Notes: generated by a model not told the origin, from the sequence alone. Shown: positions 18,028-27,620, counted from the first letter of the stretch. The stretch: DNA of 64,000 nucleotides from Mangrovimonas spongiae (GCF_003944795.1 NZ_RWBG01000002.1:186001-250000); one strand, 5' to 3'. Program-made: numbers and translations.

Positions 18028-19324
18028 AACCATAAACATATTTTGGTTTCGTCGTGATTTACGATGGGAAGACAATGTTGGCCTATTTCATGCTTTAAAC
18101 AACGGTTTACCTGTCCTACCAATATTTATTTTCGATACCGAAATCTTGGACAAACTACCTAAAGACGATGCGCGCGTAACGTTCATATTCAATACTTTAC
18201 AGCAAATGCGTAGTTATATTGAAGGTAAACATAATAGTGGTTTGGCGCTTTTCAAAGGAAAGCCTATTGATGTTTTTAAAAAACTGACGGCAAATTATAC
18301 CATTAACACCGTATTTACCAACCACGATTACGAACCTTATGCTAAAAAACGTGACAAGAATATTGAAACGTTCTTAAAAGATAAGAATATCGCTTTCAAA
18401 ACTTACAAAGACCAAGTAATTTTTGAAAAAAATGAGGTAGTAAAAAACGATGGTAATCCTTATGTGGTGTATACACCTTATATGAAAACCTGGAAAGCCA
18501 ATTTTAAAACCATTCAATTAAAAACCTATAATACAAAGCCGCTTCTAAAACATGTAATCAAAGAAAACCATTTACCAAACATCAGTTTAAACGACCTAGG
18601 TTTTACAATCTCTAATCAAACTATAAAACCATATACTGTGTCGCCAGAGCTTATTCAAAACTACGAAGCTACCCGCAATTTTCCATCAAAAGATGCTACA
18701 TCTCACTTAGGACCACATTTACGTTTTGGAACAGTAAGTATTCGAGAAATAGTGAAAAAAGCCATTGCCGAAAACAATGAAATCTTTTGGCAAGAACTTA
18801 TCTGGCGTGAGTTTTTTATGCAGATTTTGTGGCACTTTCCACATACGAAAACCAAAAGCTTTAAACCAAAATACGATCGTATTGAGTGGCGCAATAACGA
18901 AACCGAGTTTAAAGCTTGGTGCGATGGCAAAACAGGATACCCTTTGGTAGATGCTGGAATGCGAGAGCTTAACAAAACAGGCTATATGCACAATCGCGTT
19001 AGAATGTTAGTAGGTAGTTTTCTATGCAAACATTTACTAATTGATTGGCGTTGGGGCGAAGCTTATTTTGCCGAAAAACTTCACGATTATGAAATGGCTA
19101 GTAATATTGGTAACTGGCAATGGGTAGCTGGGTCTGGTGTTGATGCTGCTCCTTATTTTAGAATTTTCAATCCCACGACGCAAATTAAAAAATTTGATAA
19201 AGACCATAAATACATCAAAAAGTGGGTGCCCGAATATCAGGAACTAACCTACCCTAAACCCATTGTAGATCATAAAGAAGCACGTGAACGTTGCTTAGCA
19301 ACTTATAAAAATGCTTTAAACTAA
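18020..19324 (+). CDS. Deoxyribodipyrimidine photolyase (class I-like)
   Basis: This 434-aa FAD flavoprotein repairs UV-induced pyrimidine dimers with blue light. The N-terminal antenna domain starts IFWFRRDLRWEDN. The C-terminal FAD domain has RFGTVSIRE near residue 235, WQELIWREFF near 255, GYPLVDAGMREL near 310 and the FAD-pocket segment DYEMASNIGNWQWVAGSGVD near 355. Whether it is a CPD photolyase or a related (6-4)/cryptochrome member is not settled by eye. It is last in the GPx-tspO operon. Confidence 0.92.
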   Translation: MSKTINIFWFRRDLRWEDNVGLFHALNNGLPVLPIFIFDTEILDKLPKDDARVTFIFNTLQQMRSYIEGKHNSGLALFKGKPIDVFKKLTANYTINTVFTNHDYEPYAKKRDKNIETFLKDKNIAFKTYKDQVIFEKNEVVKNDGNPYVVYTPYMKTWKANFKTIQLKTYNTKPLLKHVIKENHLPNISLNDLGFTISNQTIKPYTVSPELIQNYEATRNFPSKDATSHLGPHLRFGTVSIREIVKKAIAENNEIFWQELIWREFFMQILWHFPHTKTKSFKPKYDRIEWRNNETEFKAWCDGKTGYPLVDAGMRELNKTGYMHNRVRMLVGSFLCKHLLIDWRWGEAYFAEKLHDYEMASNIGNWQWVAGSGVDAAPYFRIFNPTTQIKKFDKDHKYIKKWVPEYQELTYPKPIVDHKEARERCLATYKNALN

Positions 19325-19353
19325 AAAAACGCCTGAAAATACAGACGTTTTTA
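19323..19353. terminator. Bidirectional intrinsic terminator
   Basis: A-tract, imperfect stem ACGCCTG / CAGACGT, T-tract. It lies between the convergent photolyase and murA genes. Confidence 0.8.
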
Positions 19354-19377
19354 ATTATTTATGATAATATAAATTGT

Positions 19378-20688
19378 TTAATCTAAGCGTTCAATTTTGG
19401 CACCTATGGCTTGTAAACGTTCAACTATATGCTCGTATCCACGATCAATTTGTTCTATATTATGTATGGTAGATGTTCCTTTAGCTGATAAAGCCGCAAT
19501 TAACAATGAAATACCCGCACGAATATCTGGCGAGGTCATTGTAGTGGCTTTTAGTTGCGATTTAAAATCGTGACCAATTACAGTGGCACGATGCGGATCG
19601 CATAAAATAATTTTTGCACCCATATCGATTAATTTATCGACAAAGAACAAACGGCTTTCAAACATTTTTTGGTGCACTAAAACACTTCCTCTCGCTTGTG
19701 TAGCTGTAACCAAAATAATACTCAATAAATCTGGTGTAAATCCTGGCCATGGTGCATCGGAAACCGTTAAAATAGAACCATCTATATAGCTTTGTATTTC
19801 GTAACCATCGGTATGTGCTGGAATGTGAATATCATCACCGTGCTTTTCAACTGAAATACCTAGTTTTCTAAAGACATTAGGAATTTGTCCTAAATCATCC
19901 CAACTTACATTTTTAATAGTCAGCTCACTTTTAGTCATGGCTGCCAAGCCAATCCAACTTCCTATTTCAATCATATCTGGCAACATGGTATGTTCGGTTC
20001 CGCCTAATGCATCAACGCCTTCAATGGTTAGTAAATTAGAGCCTATTCCTGAAATTTTGGCGCCCATTCTGTTGAGCATCTTACACAATTGCTGCAGATA
20101 AGGTTCGCAAGCAGCATTGTAAATGGTTGTTGTGCCTTCGGCCAAAACTGCTGCCATAACTATATTTGCTGTTCCCGTTACCGAAGCTTCATCAAGCAGC
20201 ATATAGGTTCCAGTAAGTTTGTCGGCTTCTACACCGTAAAAATACTCTTCTCTGTTGTATCGAAATTTAGCACCTAGGTTTATAAAACCTTCAAAGTGAG
20301 TATCTAATCTACGACGACCAATCTTGTCGCCTCCAGGTTTAGGGATATAACCTTTTCCAAATCGTGCTAATAACGGTCCTACAATCATAATCGATCCGCG
20401 AAGACCGCGACCGTCTTGTTTAAATTCTGCCGATTCTAAATATTTTAAGTTAATAGCGTCTGCTTGAAAAGAATAAGACGATGTTGAGAGTTTTTCAACT
20501 TTTACGCCAAGCTTCCCTAAAAGAGTAATTAATTTATTAACATCAACAATGTCTGGAATATTCTTGATAGTTACTTTTTCTGGAGTAAGAAGCACCGCAC
20601 AAAGAATTTGTAATGCTTCGTTTTTGGCGCCTTGGGGTTGGATACTTCCTTTTAATTGATGGCCGCCTTCAATTTTAAAAATTCCCAT
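19378..20688 (-). CDS. murA: UDP-N-acetylglucosamine 1-carboxyvinyltransferase, Asp-type
   Basis: This 436-aa enzyme does the first committed step of peptidoglycan synthesis, transferring enolpyruvate from PEP to UDP-GlcNAc in the cytoplasm. Family motifs include GGHQLKGSIQPQGAKNEAL at the start and the catalytic loop PKPGGDKIGRRRLDTH. In that loop residue 121 is Asp where E. coli has Cys115, the fosfomycin target, so the enzyme should be naturally insensitive to the drug. It lies 9 bp after the DUF4290 gene, same strand. Confidence 0.95.
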   Translation of the reverse strand: MGIFKIEGGHQLKGSIQPQGAKNEALQILCAVLLTPEKVTIKNIPDIVDVNKLITLLGKLGVKVEKLSTSSYSFQADAINLKYLESAEFKQDGRGLRGSIMIVGPLLARFGKGYIPKPGGDKIGRRRLDTHFEGFINLGAKFRYNREEYFYGVEADKLTGTYMLLDEASVTGTANIVMAAVLAEGTTTIYNAACEPYLQQLCKMLNRMGAKISGIGSNLLTIEGVDALGGTEHTMLPDMIEIGSWIGLAAMTKSELTIKNVSWDDLGQIPNVFRKLGISVEKHGDDIHIPAHTDGYEIQSYIDGSILTVSDAPWPGFTPDLLSIILVTATQARGSVLVHQKMFESRLFFVDKLIDMGAKIILCDPHRATVIGHDFKSQLKATTMTSPDIRAGISLLIAALSAKGTSTIHNIEQIDRGYEHIVERLQAIGAKIERLD

Positions 20689-20697
20689 TTTGGTAGT

Positions 20698-21330
20698 TTA
20701 GTAGCGTTTACGGTTTCTATTCTTTTTTCCTTTCTTGTTACTATGATGACGTTGTTTTTTGCCACGCATTAAACTTGAGGCATCTGTTAAATCTTCATCA
20801 GACGTTTTTAAGTTTATTTTCCCGTCAGATAATTCATACAAATGCTGAAAAATCACAGCATCGTCTACAGTATCTTTATTCCAATTTAAGAAACATTTCT
20901 TCATGTGGTTTGCAATGGTGTAAGCCAAGGCTTCTTTTTTATCGCCTTCTTCCCAAGTACATGCTACATCTATCATGGTTTTTATATTGTTCCCATAAAA
21001 CCTGTATTTAGGGTGATTTTGTGGGTAACGTAATGGCTCTGGACGTTCTTGAAGTTTATCTTTAGAAGGTTTTTCGAATGGAGAGTCAACATCTAATTCA
21101 AAATTAGACATGATAAATAACTGATCCCAAAGTTTATGTTGGAAATCTGTTACATCTCTTAAATGGGGTTGTAAATTCCCCATAACATCGATAATTGATT
21201 TTGCTACTTTATTTCTTTCGTCTCTATTTTCAACGGTTTTGGCATGGTTTACCATTTTTTGAATATGCCTTCCGTATTCTGGAATAATCAAATGTTCTCT
21301 TTCTGAGTTATATTCTAAATTGTCTATCAA
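20698..21330 (-). CDS. DUF4290 family protein
   Basis: This 210-aa cytoplasmic protein is specific to Bacteroidota. It begins with a conserved helical stretch (LIIPEYGRHIQKMVNHA) and ends in a lysine/arginine-rich tail (KKGKKNRNRKRY) suggestive of nucleic-acid or ribosome contact. The function is unknown. It is the first gene of a two-gene unit with murA, an arrangement that may couple it to cell-wall growth. Confidence 0.85.
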   Translation of the reverse strand: MIDNLEYNSEREHLIIPEYGRHIQKMVNHAKTVENRDERNKVAKSIIDVMGNLQPHLRDVTDFQHKLWDQLFIMSNFELDVDSPFEKPSKDKLQERPEPLRYPQNHPKYRFYGNNIKTMIDVACTWEEGDKKEALAYTIANHMKKCFLNWNKDTVDDAVIFQHLYELSDGKINLKTSDEDLTDASSLMRGKKQRHHSNKKGKKNRNRKRY

Positions 21331-21393
21331 AATGTGTTACGGATTAAAATTGTCTTGAAGTCATTTTCCTTAAGCGCAAAATACAAAAAATAA

Positions 21394-21687
21394 TTATAGG
21401 CTAATAACACCTTCTACTTTTTCTCCAACTTCTATATATTTTTCTACAACATGCTCTGGATTACGCATTAATAAGTTAATAGACACACTGGTATATTTAC
21501 CGTTTTTAGATTCGGCTGTTTTAATAACGGCGCCCATATTGTTAAATATAGCTTCTATTTCGGCTATTTTATGCGTATCGGATTTTACTATAAATTTATA
21601 TAGATATTCTGCTGGCCATGAATTGTTTTCGTAAAGTTGCGACTTTAGTTTTTCGTAAAATTCTTCTGTTTTTTTATTTAATTCCAT
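21394..21687 (-). CDS. DUF493 (YbeD-like) family protein
   Basis: This 97-aa alpha/beta protein matches the DUF493 family (YbeD): a small ferredoxin-like domain with the sequence YLYKFIVKSDTHKIAEIEAIF near residue 28 and KYTSVSINLLMRNPEHV near 65. Possible allosteric or regulatory role; none is proven. It has its own TATCTTTG element at 21707-21714 and is divergent from the kinase-like gene. Confidence 0.85.
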   Translation of the reverse strand: MELNKKTEEFYEKLKSQLYENNSWPAEYLYKFIVKSDTHKIAEIEAIFNNMGAVIKTAESKNGKYTSVSINLLMRNPEHVVEKYIEVGEKVEGVISL

Positions 21688-21706
21688 AGTCTTCGTAAGT
21701 ATTTAG

Positions 21707-21714
21707 CAAAGATA
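21707..21714 (-). promoter_or_regulatory. -7 promoter element for the DUF493 gene
   Basis: The minus strand reads TATCTTTG (full TAnnTTTG match), 19 bp upstream of the start codon. Confidence 0.45.
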
Positions 21715-21779
21715 CACTTTAGTTTCTATTTTTTATTTCCCTTTTAAATTACGATTTTTACAGCTAAAACCTTGCCAAT

Positions 21780-22322
21780 TTGAAAACAAAAAAAATAGTT
21801 ATAACTGGTGGCCCAGGCACAGGGAAAACATCGCTTATTAACGAACTTAAAACTCGTGACTACATTTGCTACGATGAAGTTTCTAGAGACGTTATTTTAG
21901 AAGCCCGTAAAGAAGGAATTGAACAGCTGTTTCTTACAAAACCGCTTTTGTTTAGTGAACGCCTTTTAGAAGGTAGAAAACAACAATATATTGAAGCGAA
22001 TAGCTCTAAGTCGGATATCATCTTCTTAGATCGTGGTATTCCTGATGTGTTAGCTTATATGGACTACGCTAATGAAACCTACCCTAATCACTTTGTTAAC
22101 GCTAGTCAAGATCATACTTATGACGCTGTGTTTGTTCTAGCTCCTTGGGAAGCCATATTTGAAAGCGATAATGAACGTTACGAGAATTTTAAACAAGCCG
22201 AAGAAATTCATGACTTTCTATTAACCACCTACAAGAAATTTGATTACAACTTAACCGATGTCCCTTTTGATACCATTGAAAACCGTGTTGATTTTTTACT
22301 TAATCACTTGAGTTTACTGTAA
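21780..22322 (+). CDS. P-loop ATPase/kinase-like protein (AAA_28/NadR-like), TTG start
   Basis: This 180-aa protein has a Walker A motif GGPGTGKTSL at residues 9-18 and FLDRGIPDVLAYMDY near residue 80 with the DR pair seen in nucleoside/nucleotide kinases and the NadR kinase domain. The substrate is unknown. The only plausible start in frame is TTG at 21780; no ATG precedes the P-loop. Its stop codon overlaps the recQ start by 1 bp. Confidence 0.82.
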   Translation: MKTKKIVITGGPGTGKTSLINELKTRDYICYDEVSRDVILEARKEGIEQLFLTKPLLFSERLLEGRKQQYIEANSSKSDIIFLDRGIPDVLAYMDYANETYPNHFVNASQDHTYDAVFVLAPWEAIFESDNERYENFKQAEEIHDFLLTTYKKFDYNLTDVPFDTIENRVDFLLNHLSLL

Positions 22323-24226
22323 TGCAACAACCGCTAGACATATTGGAGCGTTTTTGGGGATACACCTCGTTTAAACCTTTACAAGATGTTGTTATAAACG
22401 ATGTTATAAATGGATATGACACTTTGGCACTTATGCCAACTGGCGGCGGAAAATCGATGTGTTTTCAAATACCTGCATTAATAAAGGATGGTATTTGCAT
22501 TGTTGTATCGCCTTTGGTGGCTTTAATGAAAGATCAAGTACAACAGTTAAACCAAAAAGGTATAAAAGCACTTTGCCTAACGAGTGGGATTTCTTATAAC
22601 GATTTAGATACCTTTTTAGATAACTGTATTTATGGAAATTACAAGTTTTTGTATTTATCGCCCGAACGACTTCAACAAGAACTAGTACAAGATCGGATTA
22701 GGCAAATGAATGTTAACCTAATTGCCATTGATGAAGCACATTGTATCTCGCAATGGGGAAACGATTTTCGTCCAGCATACAAAAATATTAGTCTATTAAG
22801 AGAGTTAAAGCCTCATGTTAATTGTATTGCTTTAACGGCTTCGGCTACAGAAAAAGTCGTAGATGATATTGTTGCAAATTTAGATTTTGTAACCCCTAAA
22901 ATACATAAACAATCTTTTGAGCGAGCTAACTTAGCTTACATGGTTTTTCATGAAGAAGATAAACTTTATAGGCTAGAAACTATTTTAAAAAAGAACCCAG
23001 CCTCTTCTATTGTTTATGTTAGAAATAGAAAAGCAACTCTAGATACAGCACTCAAACTAGAACAATTAGGGTTGTCTGCTACCTATTATCATGGTGGATT
23101 GTCTAACAAAGAGAAGGAAAAACATCAACATCAATGGATTAACAATCAAAAGATGGTGATGGTTGCTACCAATGCGTTTGGTATGGGTATAGATAAACCC
23201 GATGTAAAAACTGTTATTCATCTACACTTACCCGAAAGTATTGAAAGTTATTTTCAAGAAGCTGGACGTGCTGGTAGGAATGGCAATAAAGCGTTTGCTG
23301 TAATTTTAAAAAATGATAGCGACAAGCAACTGGTAGAAAATCAGTTTTTAAGCATTTTACCATCAATAAAAAAAGTCAAGTACATTTATAAAAAACTATG
23401 CAACTACTTTCAAATTTCTTATGGTGAAGGAAGCTACGAAACGTTTGATTTTAAGTTTAACCATTTCTGCAAAACATACGAGCTTAACAGCCTTTTAGCA
23501 TACAATGTTTTACGTGTTTTAGACAGAACAAGTGTTATTGTACTTTCTAAGCAATTTAATAAAAAAACAACGGTTAAGTTTGTGGTAACCGATACAGCTT
23601 TATTTGCTTATTTAAGCAAACAATCCTTAAAAGTTAACCTTATTGTAAAAACTATTTTACGAACTTATGGCGGGATTTTTGAACACGATATAAAGATAAA
23701 TTCTGTTTTAGTTTCAAGTAAAGCGAACATTCCTGAAGACGATGTCATAACTGTTTTAAAGCAATTAGAAGCCGATAGTATCATCTCGCTTCACCTTACA
23801 ACTACCGATGCGCAGATTACTTTTATTGAACCGCGTGAAGATGATAAAACCATTAATAGAATATCGCATATTATAAAGCAGCAAAACGAACTAAAGCATC
23901 AACAGGTTTCTTCTATATTACGCTACATTGAAAACACCACAACTTGTCGCAGTGTACAATTACTGTCCTATTTTGGCGAAACCAATGCTAAAGCTTGTGG
24001 AATTTGTTCGGTTTGCATTCAACAAAAAACAAAAGCAACACCTCATATAAACAATGTAAAAGCCTTAATTTTGCATCATTTAAAAGCAACCCCTAAAAGT
24101 TCTAGAGAATTAACAGAACTTACTAAAATATCAGAAAACAATATACACCAAGCTATAAAACAACTTTTAGAAGAAGATGTTATTAGTGTAACGGTAAAAA
24201 ACACATACAAAATCAACAAAGAATGA
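22322..24226 (+). CDS. RecQ-type DNA helicase, short form
   Basis: This 634-aa superfamily 2 helicase has motif I TGGGKSMCFQIP near residue 40, motif II IDEAHCISQWG near 137, motif VI EAGRAGRNG near 315, and a C-terminal CGICSVC zinc-ligand segment near 560. It has no HRDC domain and is shorter than E. coli RecQ, so it may be a second RecQ paralogue. It unwinds DNA in recombination and fork repair. It overlaps fmt by 4 bp. Confidence 0.92.
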   Translation: MQQPLDILERFWGYTSFKPLQDVVINDVINGYDTLALMPTGGGKSMCFQIPALIKDGICIVVSPLVALMKDQVQQLNQKGIKALCLTSGISYNDLDTFLDNCIYGNYKFLYLSPERLQQELVQDRIRQMNVNLIAIDEAHCISQWGNDFRPAYKNISLLRELKPHVNCIALTASATEKVVDDIVANLDFVTPKIHKQSFERANLAYMVFHEEDKLYRLETILKKNPASSIVYVRNRKATLDTALKLEQLGLSATYYHGGLSNKEKEKHQHQWINNQKMVMVATNAFGMGIDKPDVKTVIHLHLPESIESYFQEAGRAGRNGNKAFAVILKNDSDKQLVENQFLSILPSIKKVKYIYKKLCNYFQISYGEGSYETFDFKFNHFCKTYELNSLLAYNVLRVLDRTSVIVLSKQFNKKTTVKFVVTDTALFAYLSKQSLKVNLIVKTILRTYGGIFEHDIKINSVLVSSKANIPEDDVITVLKQLEADSIISLHLTTTDAQITFIEPREDDKTINRISHIIKQQNELKHQQVSSILRYIENTTTCRSVQLLSYFGETNAKACGICSVCIQQKTKATPHINNVKALILHHLKATPKSSRELTELTKISENNIHQAIKQLLEEDVISVTVKNTYKINKE

Positions 24227-25173
24227 CAGATAAATTACGCATTGTTTTTATGGGAACTCCAGATTTTGCTGTAGCTACATTGCAATCTCTTTTAGACCAT
24301 AATTATAATATAGTTGGCGTTATTACAGCTCCCGACAAACCTGCTGGACGCGGCAGAAAACTCCATGAAAGCGCTGTAAAAGTATTTGCCAAGAAACACG
24401 ATTTACATATTTTACAACCTACCAACTTAAAAGACCCAGATTTTATTAAGGACTTAAAAAATCTTCAAGCTAATTTACAAATAGTTGTAGCCTTTAGAAT
24501 GCTTCCTGAAGTTGTATGGCAAATGCCAGAATTAGGAACGTTTAACCTTCATGCGTCTTTATTACCTAATTACCGCGGTGCAGCACCAATTAACTGGGCT
24601 ATTATTAACGGGGAAACAAAAACCGGTGTTTCCACTTTCTTTATTGATGAAAAAATTGATACTGGTGAAATGATTCTTCAAAAGGAAGTTCCTATTGATT
24701 TTAACGAAAATGCAGGTAGTCTTCACGACAAACTAATGCGTACAGGCAAAGAACTAGTTATAGATACGGTACAGCTTATAGAACAAGGGAATGTTAAAAC
24801 AACCCCACAACCACAAATACCTAATATAAAAACAGCCTATAAATTAAATCGAGACAATTGTAAAATAGACTGGCAAAAACCTATACAAGACATTTATAAT
24901 AAAATACGGGGGTTAAGCCCATACCCAGCTGCGTGGACTATCTTAAAAAATGGTGATGAAGAATTAGACATAAAAATTTACTCGGCTAGTATTAGTGAAG
25001 ATTCCCACACATTTGATGTAGGAACTGTTATAACCACAAAAAAAGACATAAAAATTGCTGTAAAAGATGGATTTATAATAATTGACGATATTAAGTTACC
25101 TGGAAAACGAAACATGAAAAGTAAAGATCTTTTAAATGGATACCATTTTCAGGAAAATGCTAAAGTGCTGTAA
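24223..25173 (+). CDS. fmt: Methionyl-tRNA formyltransferase
   Basis: This 316-aa enzyme formylates initiator Met-tRNA using 10-formyl-tetrahydrofolate. The N-terminus has IVFMGTPDFAV. The catalytic segment NLHASLLPNYRGAAPINWA near residue 108 contains the Asn/His pair, and GETKTGVSTFFIDEKIDTG follows. Length is standard. It overlaps recQ by 4 bp and is followed by a 195-bp gap before the HU gene. Confidence 0.95.
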   Translation: MTDKLRIVFMGTPDFAVATLQSLLDHNYNIVGVITAPDKPAGRGRKLHESAVKVFAKKHDLHILQPTNLKDPDFIKDLKNLQANLQIVVAFRMLPEVVWQMPELGTFNLHASLLPNYRGAAPINWAIINGETKTGVSTFFIDEKIDTGEMILQKEVPIDFNENAGSLHDKLMRTGKELVIDTVQLIEQGNVKTTPQPQIPNIKTAYKLNRDNCKIDWQKPIQDIYNKIRGLSPYPAAWTILKNGDEELDIKIYSASISEDSHTFDVGTVITTKKDIKIAVKDGFIIIDDIKLPGKRNMKSKDLLNGYHFQENAKVL

Positions 25174-25277
25174 CCCCTTATTATCATTGACAAAAAGAAA
25201 AAAATCGATGAAATGCATAATGGTTATTAACAAATCGCCTAAGTTATTAACAAAATGGTGTATTTGCCCTGTCATTA

Positions 25278-25308
25278 CTTGCATGGTTGCATAATCCGTA
25301 TAAATTTG
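25278..25308 (+). promoter_or_regulatory. Promoter of the HU gene
   Basis: CTTG at 25278-25281, 19-bp spacer, TAAATTTG at 25301-25308: a good match to the Bacteroidota -33 TTTG / -7 TAnnTTTG consensus, 60 bp before the HU start. Confidence 0.7.
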
Positions 25309-25368
25309 TAGAGGATTTAACAAAAATTATGTTTAACCAACAATTTATTAATAATTAAATTTAAAATT

Positions 25369-25641
25369 ATGAACAAATCAGATTTAATCGATGCAATGGC
25401 AGAACACGCTGGAATTACTAAAGCTGCTGCTAAAAAAGCTTTAGAGTGTATGCTAATCGAAATTGAAGGAGCATTACAAAAAGGAAACCGCGTTTCTTTA
25501 GTAGGTTTTGGTTCTTGGTCAGTTTCTAGAAGAGCGGCTAGAGAGGGAAGAAACCCACAAACTGGAAAAACTATAAAAATCAAAGCTAAAAACGTAGTAA
25601 AGTTTAAAGCAGGTTCAGATTTATCTAGCGCTGTAAACTAA
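25369..25641 (+). CDS. HU family DNA-binding protein
   Basis: This 90-aa nucleoid protein has MNKSDLIDAMAEHAGITKAAA at the N-terminus, the family signature GFGSWSVSRRAAREGRNPQT near residue 47, and the DNA-intercalating arm with GRNPQTG. It dimerises and bends DNA. It has its own promoter and a strong terminator, consistent with high independent expression. Confidence 0.95.
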   Translation: MNKSDLIDAMAEHAGITKAAAKKALECMLIEIEGALQKGNRVSLVGFGSWSVSRRAAREGRNPQTGKTIKIKAKNVVKFKAGSDLSSAVN

Positions 25642-25669
25642 GTTTAAGCTTCTTTTTTAAATCATATTT

Positions 25670-25697
25670 AAAGCCTTCTGAAAACAGAAGGCTTTTT
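25670..25697 (+). terminator. Intrinsic terminator after the HU gene
   Basis: Stem AAAGCCTTCTG / CAGAAGGCTTT with an AAAA loop followed by T residues. Confidence 0.92.
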
Positions 25698-25766
25698 AAT
25701 TATCGTTTTCAAACATTTGTTTTTTAACATTTTTTTATTAGCTTTAGATAACTAACTCCTAACAGT

Positions 25767-26327
25767 ATGATTACACTTCAGCCAAAAAAGGGTAATTTAT
25801 TAATCGCCGAACCATCGATTATTGGTGATATGTCTTTTAACAGATCGATTGTTCTTTTGGCAGATCATACTAATGAAGGCTCGATAGGTTTTATTTTAAA
25901 TAAACCATTAGATTTTACACTTAACGATATTATTCCATCTATAAATGCTAAGTTTAAAGTATACAATGGTGGTCCTGTAGAACAGGATAACCTTTACTTT
26001 ATTCATAAAGCACCCGATTTAATCCCTAATAGTATAGAAATATCTTTAGGTATTTATTGGGGAGGCGATTTTAACCAAGTTGCCGAGCTTATTTCTAATG
26101 GCGAACTTACAGAAAGCGATATAAAATTCTTTCTAGGCTATTCGGGGTGGACAACCAACCAACTTGAGCAAGAACTAAAACTAAGCTCTTGGGTTGTTAC
26201 CGAAAATATTTATAAAAAGGCTATTATAGAAAAGGACTACCAGTCTTTCTGGAAAGAAAAAATGCTTGAATTAGGTGGCGAATACAGTATTTGGTCTAAC
26301 GCGCCAGAAAACCCTAGTTTTAACTAG
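25767..26327 (+). CDS. YqgE/AlgH family protein
   Basis: This 186-aa protein has the family segments LLIAEPSIIGDMSFNRSIVLL near the N-terminus, GSIGFILNKPLDFTL near residue 36 and FLGYSGWTTNQLEQEL near residue 120. AlgH proteins have been linked to gene regulation, but no molecular activity is certain. It is convergent with the aminotransferase gene, and the two 3' ends overlap by 8 bp. Confidence 0.9.
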   Translation: MITLQPKKGNLLIAEPSIIGDMSFNRSIVLLADHTNEGSIGFILNKPLDFTLNDIIPSINAKFKVYNGGPVEQDNLYFIHKAPDLIPNSIEISLGIYWGGDFNQVAELISNGELTESDIKFFLGYSGWTTNQLEQELKLSSWVVTENIYKKAIIEKDYQSFWKEKMLELGGEYSIWSNAPENPSFN

Positions 26328-27165
26328 ATAGTCTTACTTTTACATTAAGTTTTTGCAATAACAACTTAGCAACATCTGTTGTATAAGTTTTCTTTCTATA
26401 TTTTGATATAGGCTGAATCCCTGTTATTACGTTTGTTATAAACATTTCGTCTACACGTTGTAACTCAAAAGGCGACACCGATTCTTCTACCAATGTATAA
26501 TCAGGTAGTATGTTTATAATATCTATAAGCTGTTTTCTTAAGATCCCTTTTAAACAACCATCGGAAATTGGTGGCGTTTTTATTTCCTTTCCTTTTACTA
26601 AAAACAAGTTACCGTTTAAAGCTTCTACAACACTTTTCTTTGTATTTAACAACAAACAATTTGCTAAATCATTCTCACTAGCATACACACTACCAACTAC
26701 ATTAATCGCTTTGTTATTGGTTTTTAGGGTAGATAATAAATCTGGAGACACATAGTAATCTTTAAATAAATCGACCTCGTAAGCCGATTCATCTAACAAA
26801 TAAAAATCGCTTTCTAGAGAAGTTGCTGAAATTACATAACTAACAGCTTCATTTTTGGGCAAATACAAGCCACCCGTTTCTCTAAATACGACTATTTTAA
26901 CTCTAGCTGTACGTTTACTTAGCTGGTTAGCTTCTACTGTTTTTAAAACCTCTTCTTTAATAAATTCCATGGTAAAACTCATAGGAATTTCCATACGTAA
27001 AATGCGCATTGAAGCCATTAACCTAAAATAATGATCTTCTAAAAAGAGGACTTTACCATGCACTACTTTTATGGTTTCAAAAAGGGCATCGCCATAGTTA
27101 AACCCTCTATTATTATAAGAAAGCGTTTGCTCGTTATTACTTAATGTACCGTTAAGATTTATCAT
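26320..27165 (-). CDS. Class IV PLP-dependent aminotransferase
   Basis: This fold-type IV aminotransferase resembles 4-amino-4-deoxychorismate lyase or branched-chain aminotransferase. Conserved parts include RGFNYGDALFETIKV near residue 20, the LKTNNKAINV segment with the likely PLP-binding Lys near 140-145, and DEMFITNVITGIQPI near the C-terminus. The frame is open 14 codons further, to 27207, but that extension covers the terminator hairpin of the upstream gene, so the Met at 27163-27165 (MINLNGTLSNNE) is chosen. Substrate not decided. Confidence 0.88.
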   Translation of the reverse strand: MINLNGTLSNNEQTLSYNNRGFNYGDALFETIKVVHGKVLFLEDHYFRLMASMRILRMEIPMSFTMEFIKEEVLKTVEANQLSKRTARVKIVVFRETGGLYLPKNEAVSYVISATSLESDFYLLDESAYEVDLFKDYYVSPDLLSTLKTNNKAINVVGSVYASENDLANCLLLNTKKSVVEALNGNLFLVKGKEIKTPPISDGCLKGILRKQLIDIINILPDYTLVEESVSPFELQRVDEMFITNVITGIQPISKYRKKTYTTDVAKLLLQKLNVKVRLSS

Positions 27166-27177
27166 TGCTATATCATT

Positions 27178-27203
27178 AAAAAATCCCGAAAAACTCGGGA
27201 TTT
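27178..27203 (-). terminator. Intrinsic terminator after the START-like gene
   Basis: The minus strand reads ATCCCGAGTTTTTCGGGAT followed by a U-tract. It lies just upstream of the aminotransferase start. Confidence 0.8.
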
Positions 27204-27233
27204 GCAAATATATGATATCTTAAGTGAAAAATA

Positions 27234-27620
27234 TTATGCTGAGCCTAAGACTTGCTTTAAATCGGAAATTTGGTTTTCCCAAAGCATCTTTGCTTCATCT
27301 AATTCATCTTCCTCTGTATAATCGGTAATAATTAACGACACATCTTTGGTAATTTCATCTACTTGAATTTTAATTTCAAAATAGTAGGATGAATCTTCAT
27401 CATCAACCCATCTAAATTTAACGCGCTCGCCACTTTTCTTGCTTAATAATTTGGCTTGCTCCTCTGCGCCGTCCCAAATAAATTTAAAAAGTTCGCCTCT
27501 AGAATTTACATTTTCAGCAAACCACTCTGACAATCCAGAAGGTGTTGATATATATTGGTAAAGCAATTGCGGTGACGCATGAATGGGGAATTCCATTTCG
27601 TACTTAATCTTATCGTCCAT
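27234..27620 (-). CDS. START-like domain protein
   Basis: This 128-aa single-domain protein fits the Bacteroidota START-like family: MEFPIHASPQLLYQYISTPSGL near the start, LSEWFAENVNSRG and then an acidic C-terminal helix (EEDELDEAKMLWENQISDLK). Ligand unknown. It is transcribed alone, divergent from the tRNA gene, and ends at a terminator. Confidence 0.85.
   Translation of the reverse strand: MDDKIKYEMEFPIHASPQLLYQYISTPSGLSEWFAENVNSRGELFKFIWDGAEEQAKLLSKKSGERVKFRWVDDEDSSYYFEIKIQVDEITKDVSLIITDYTEEDELDEAKMLWENQISDLKQVLGSA

Noticed and set aside
18703-18991. Overlapping minus-strand frames within the photolyase gene
   Set aside because: They lie antisense to well conserved photolyase motifs and look like shadows.
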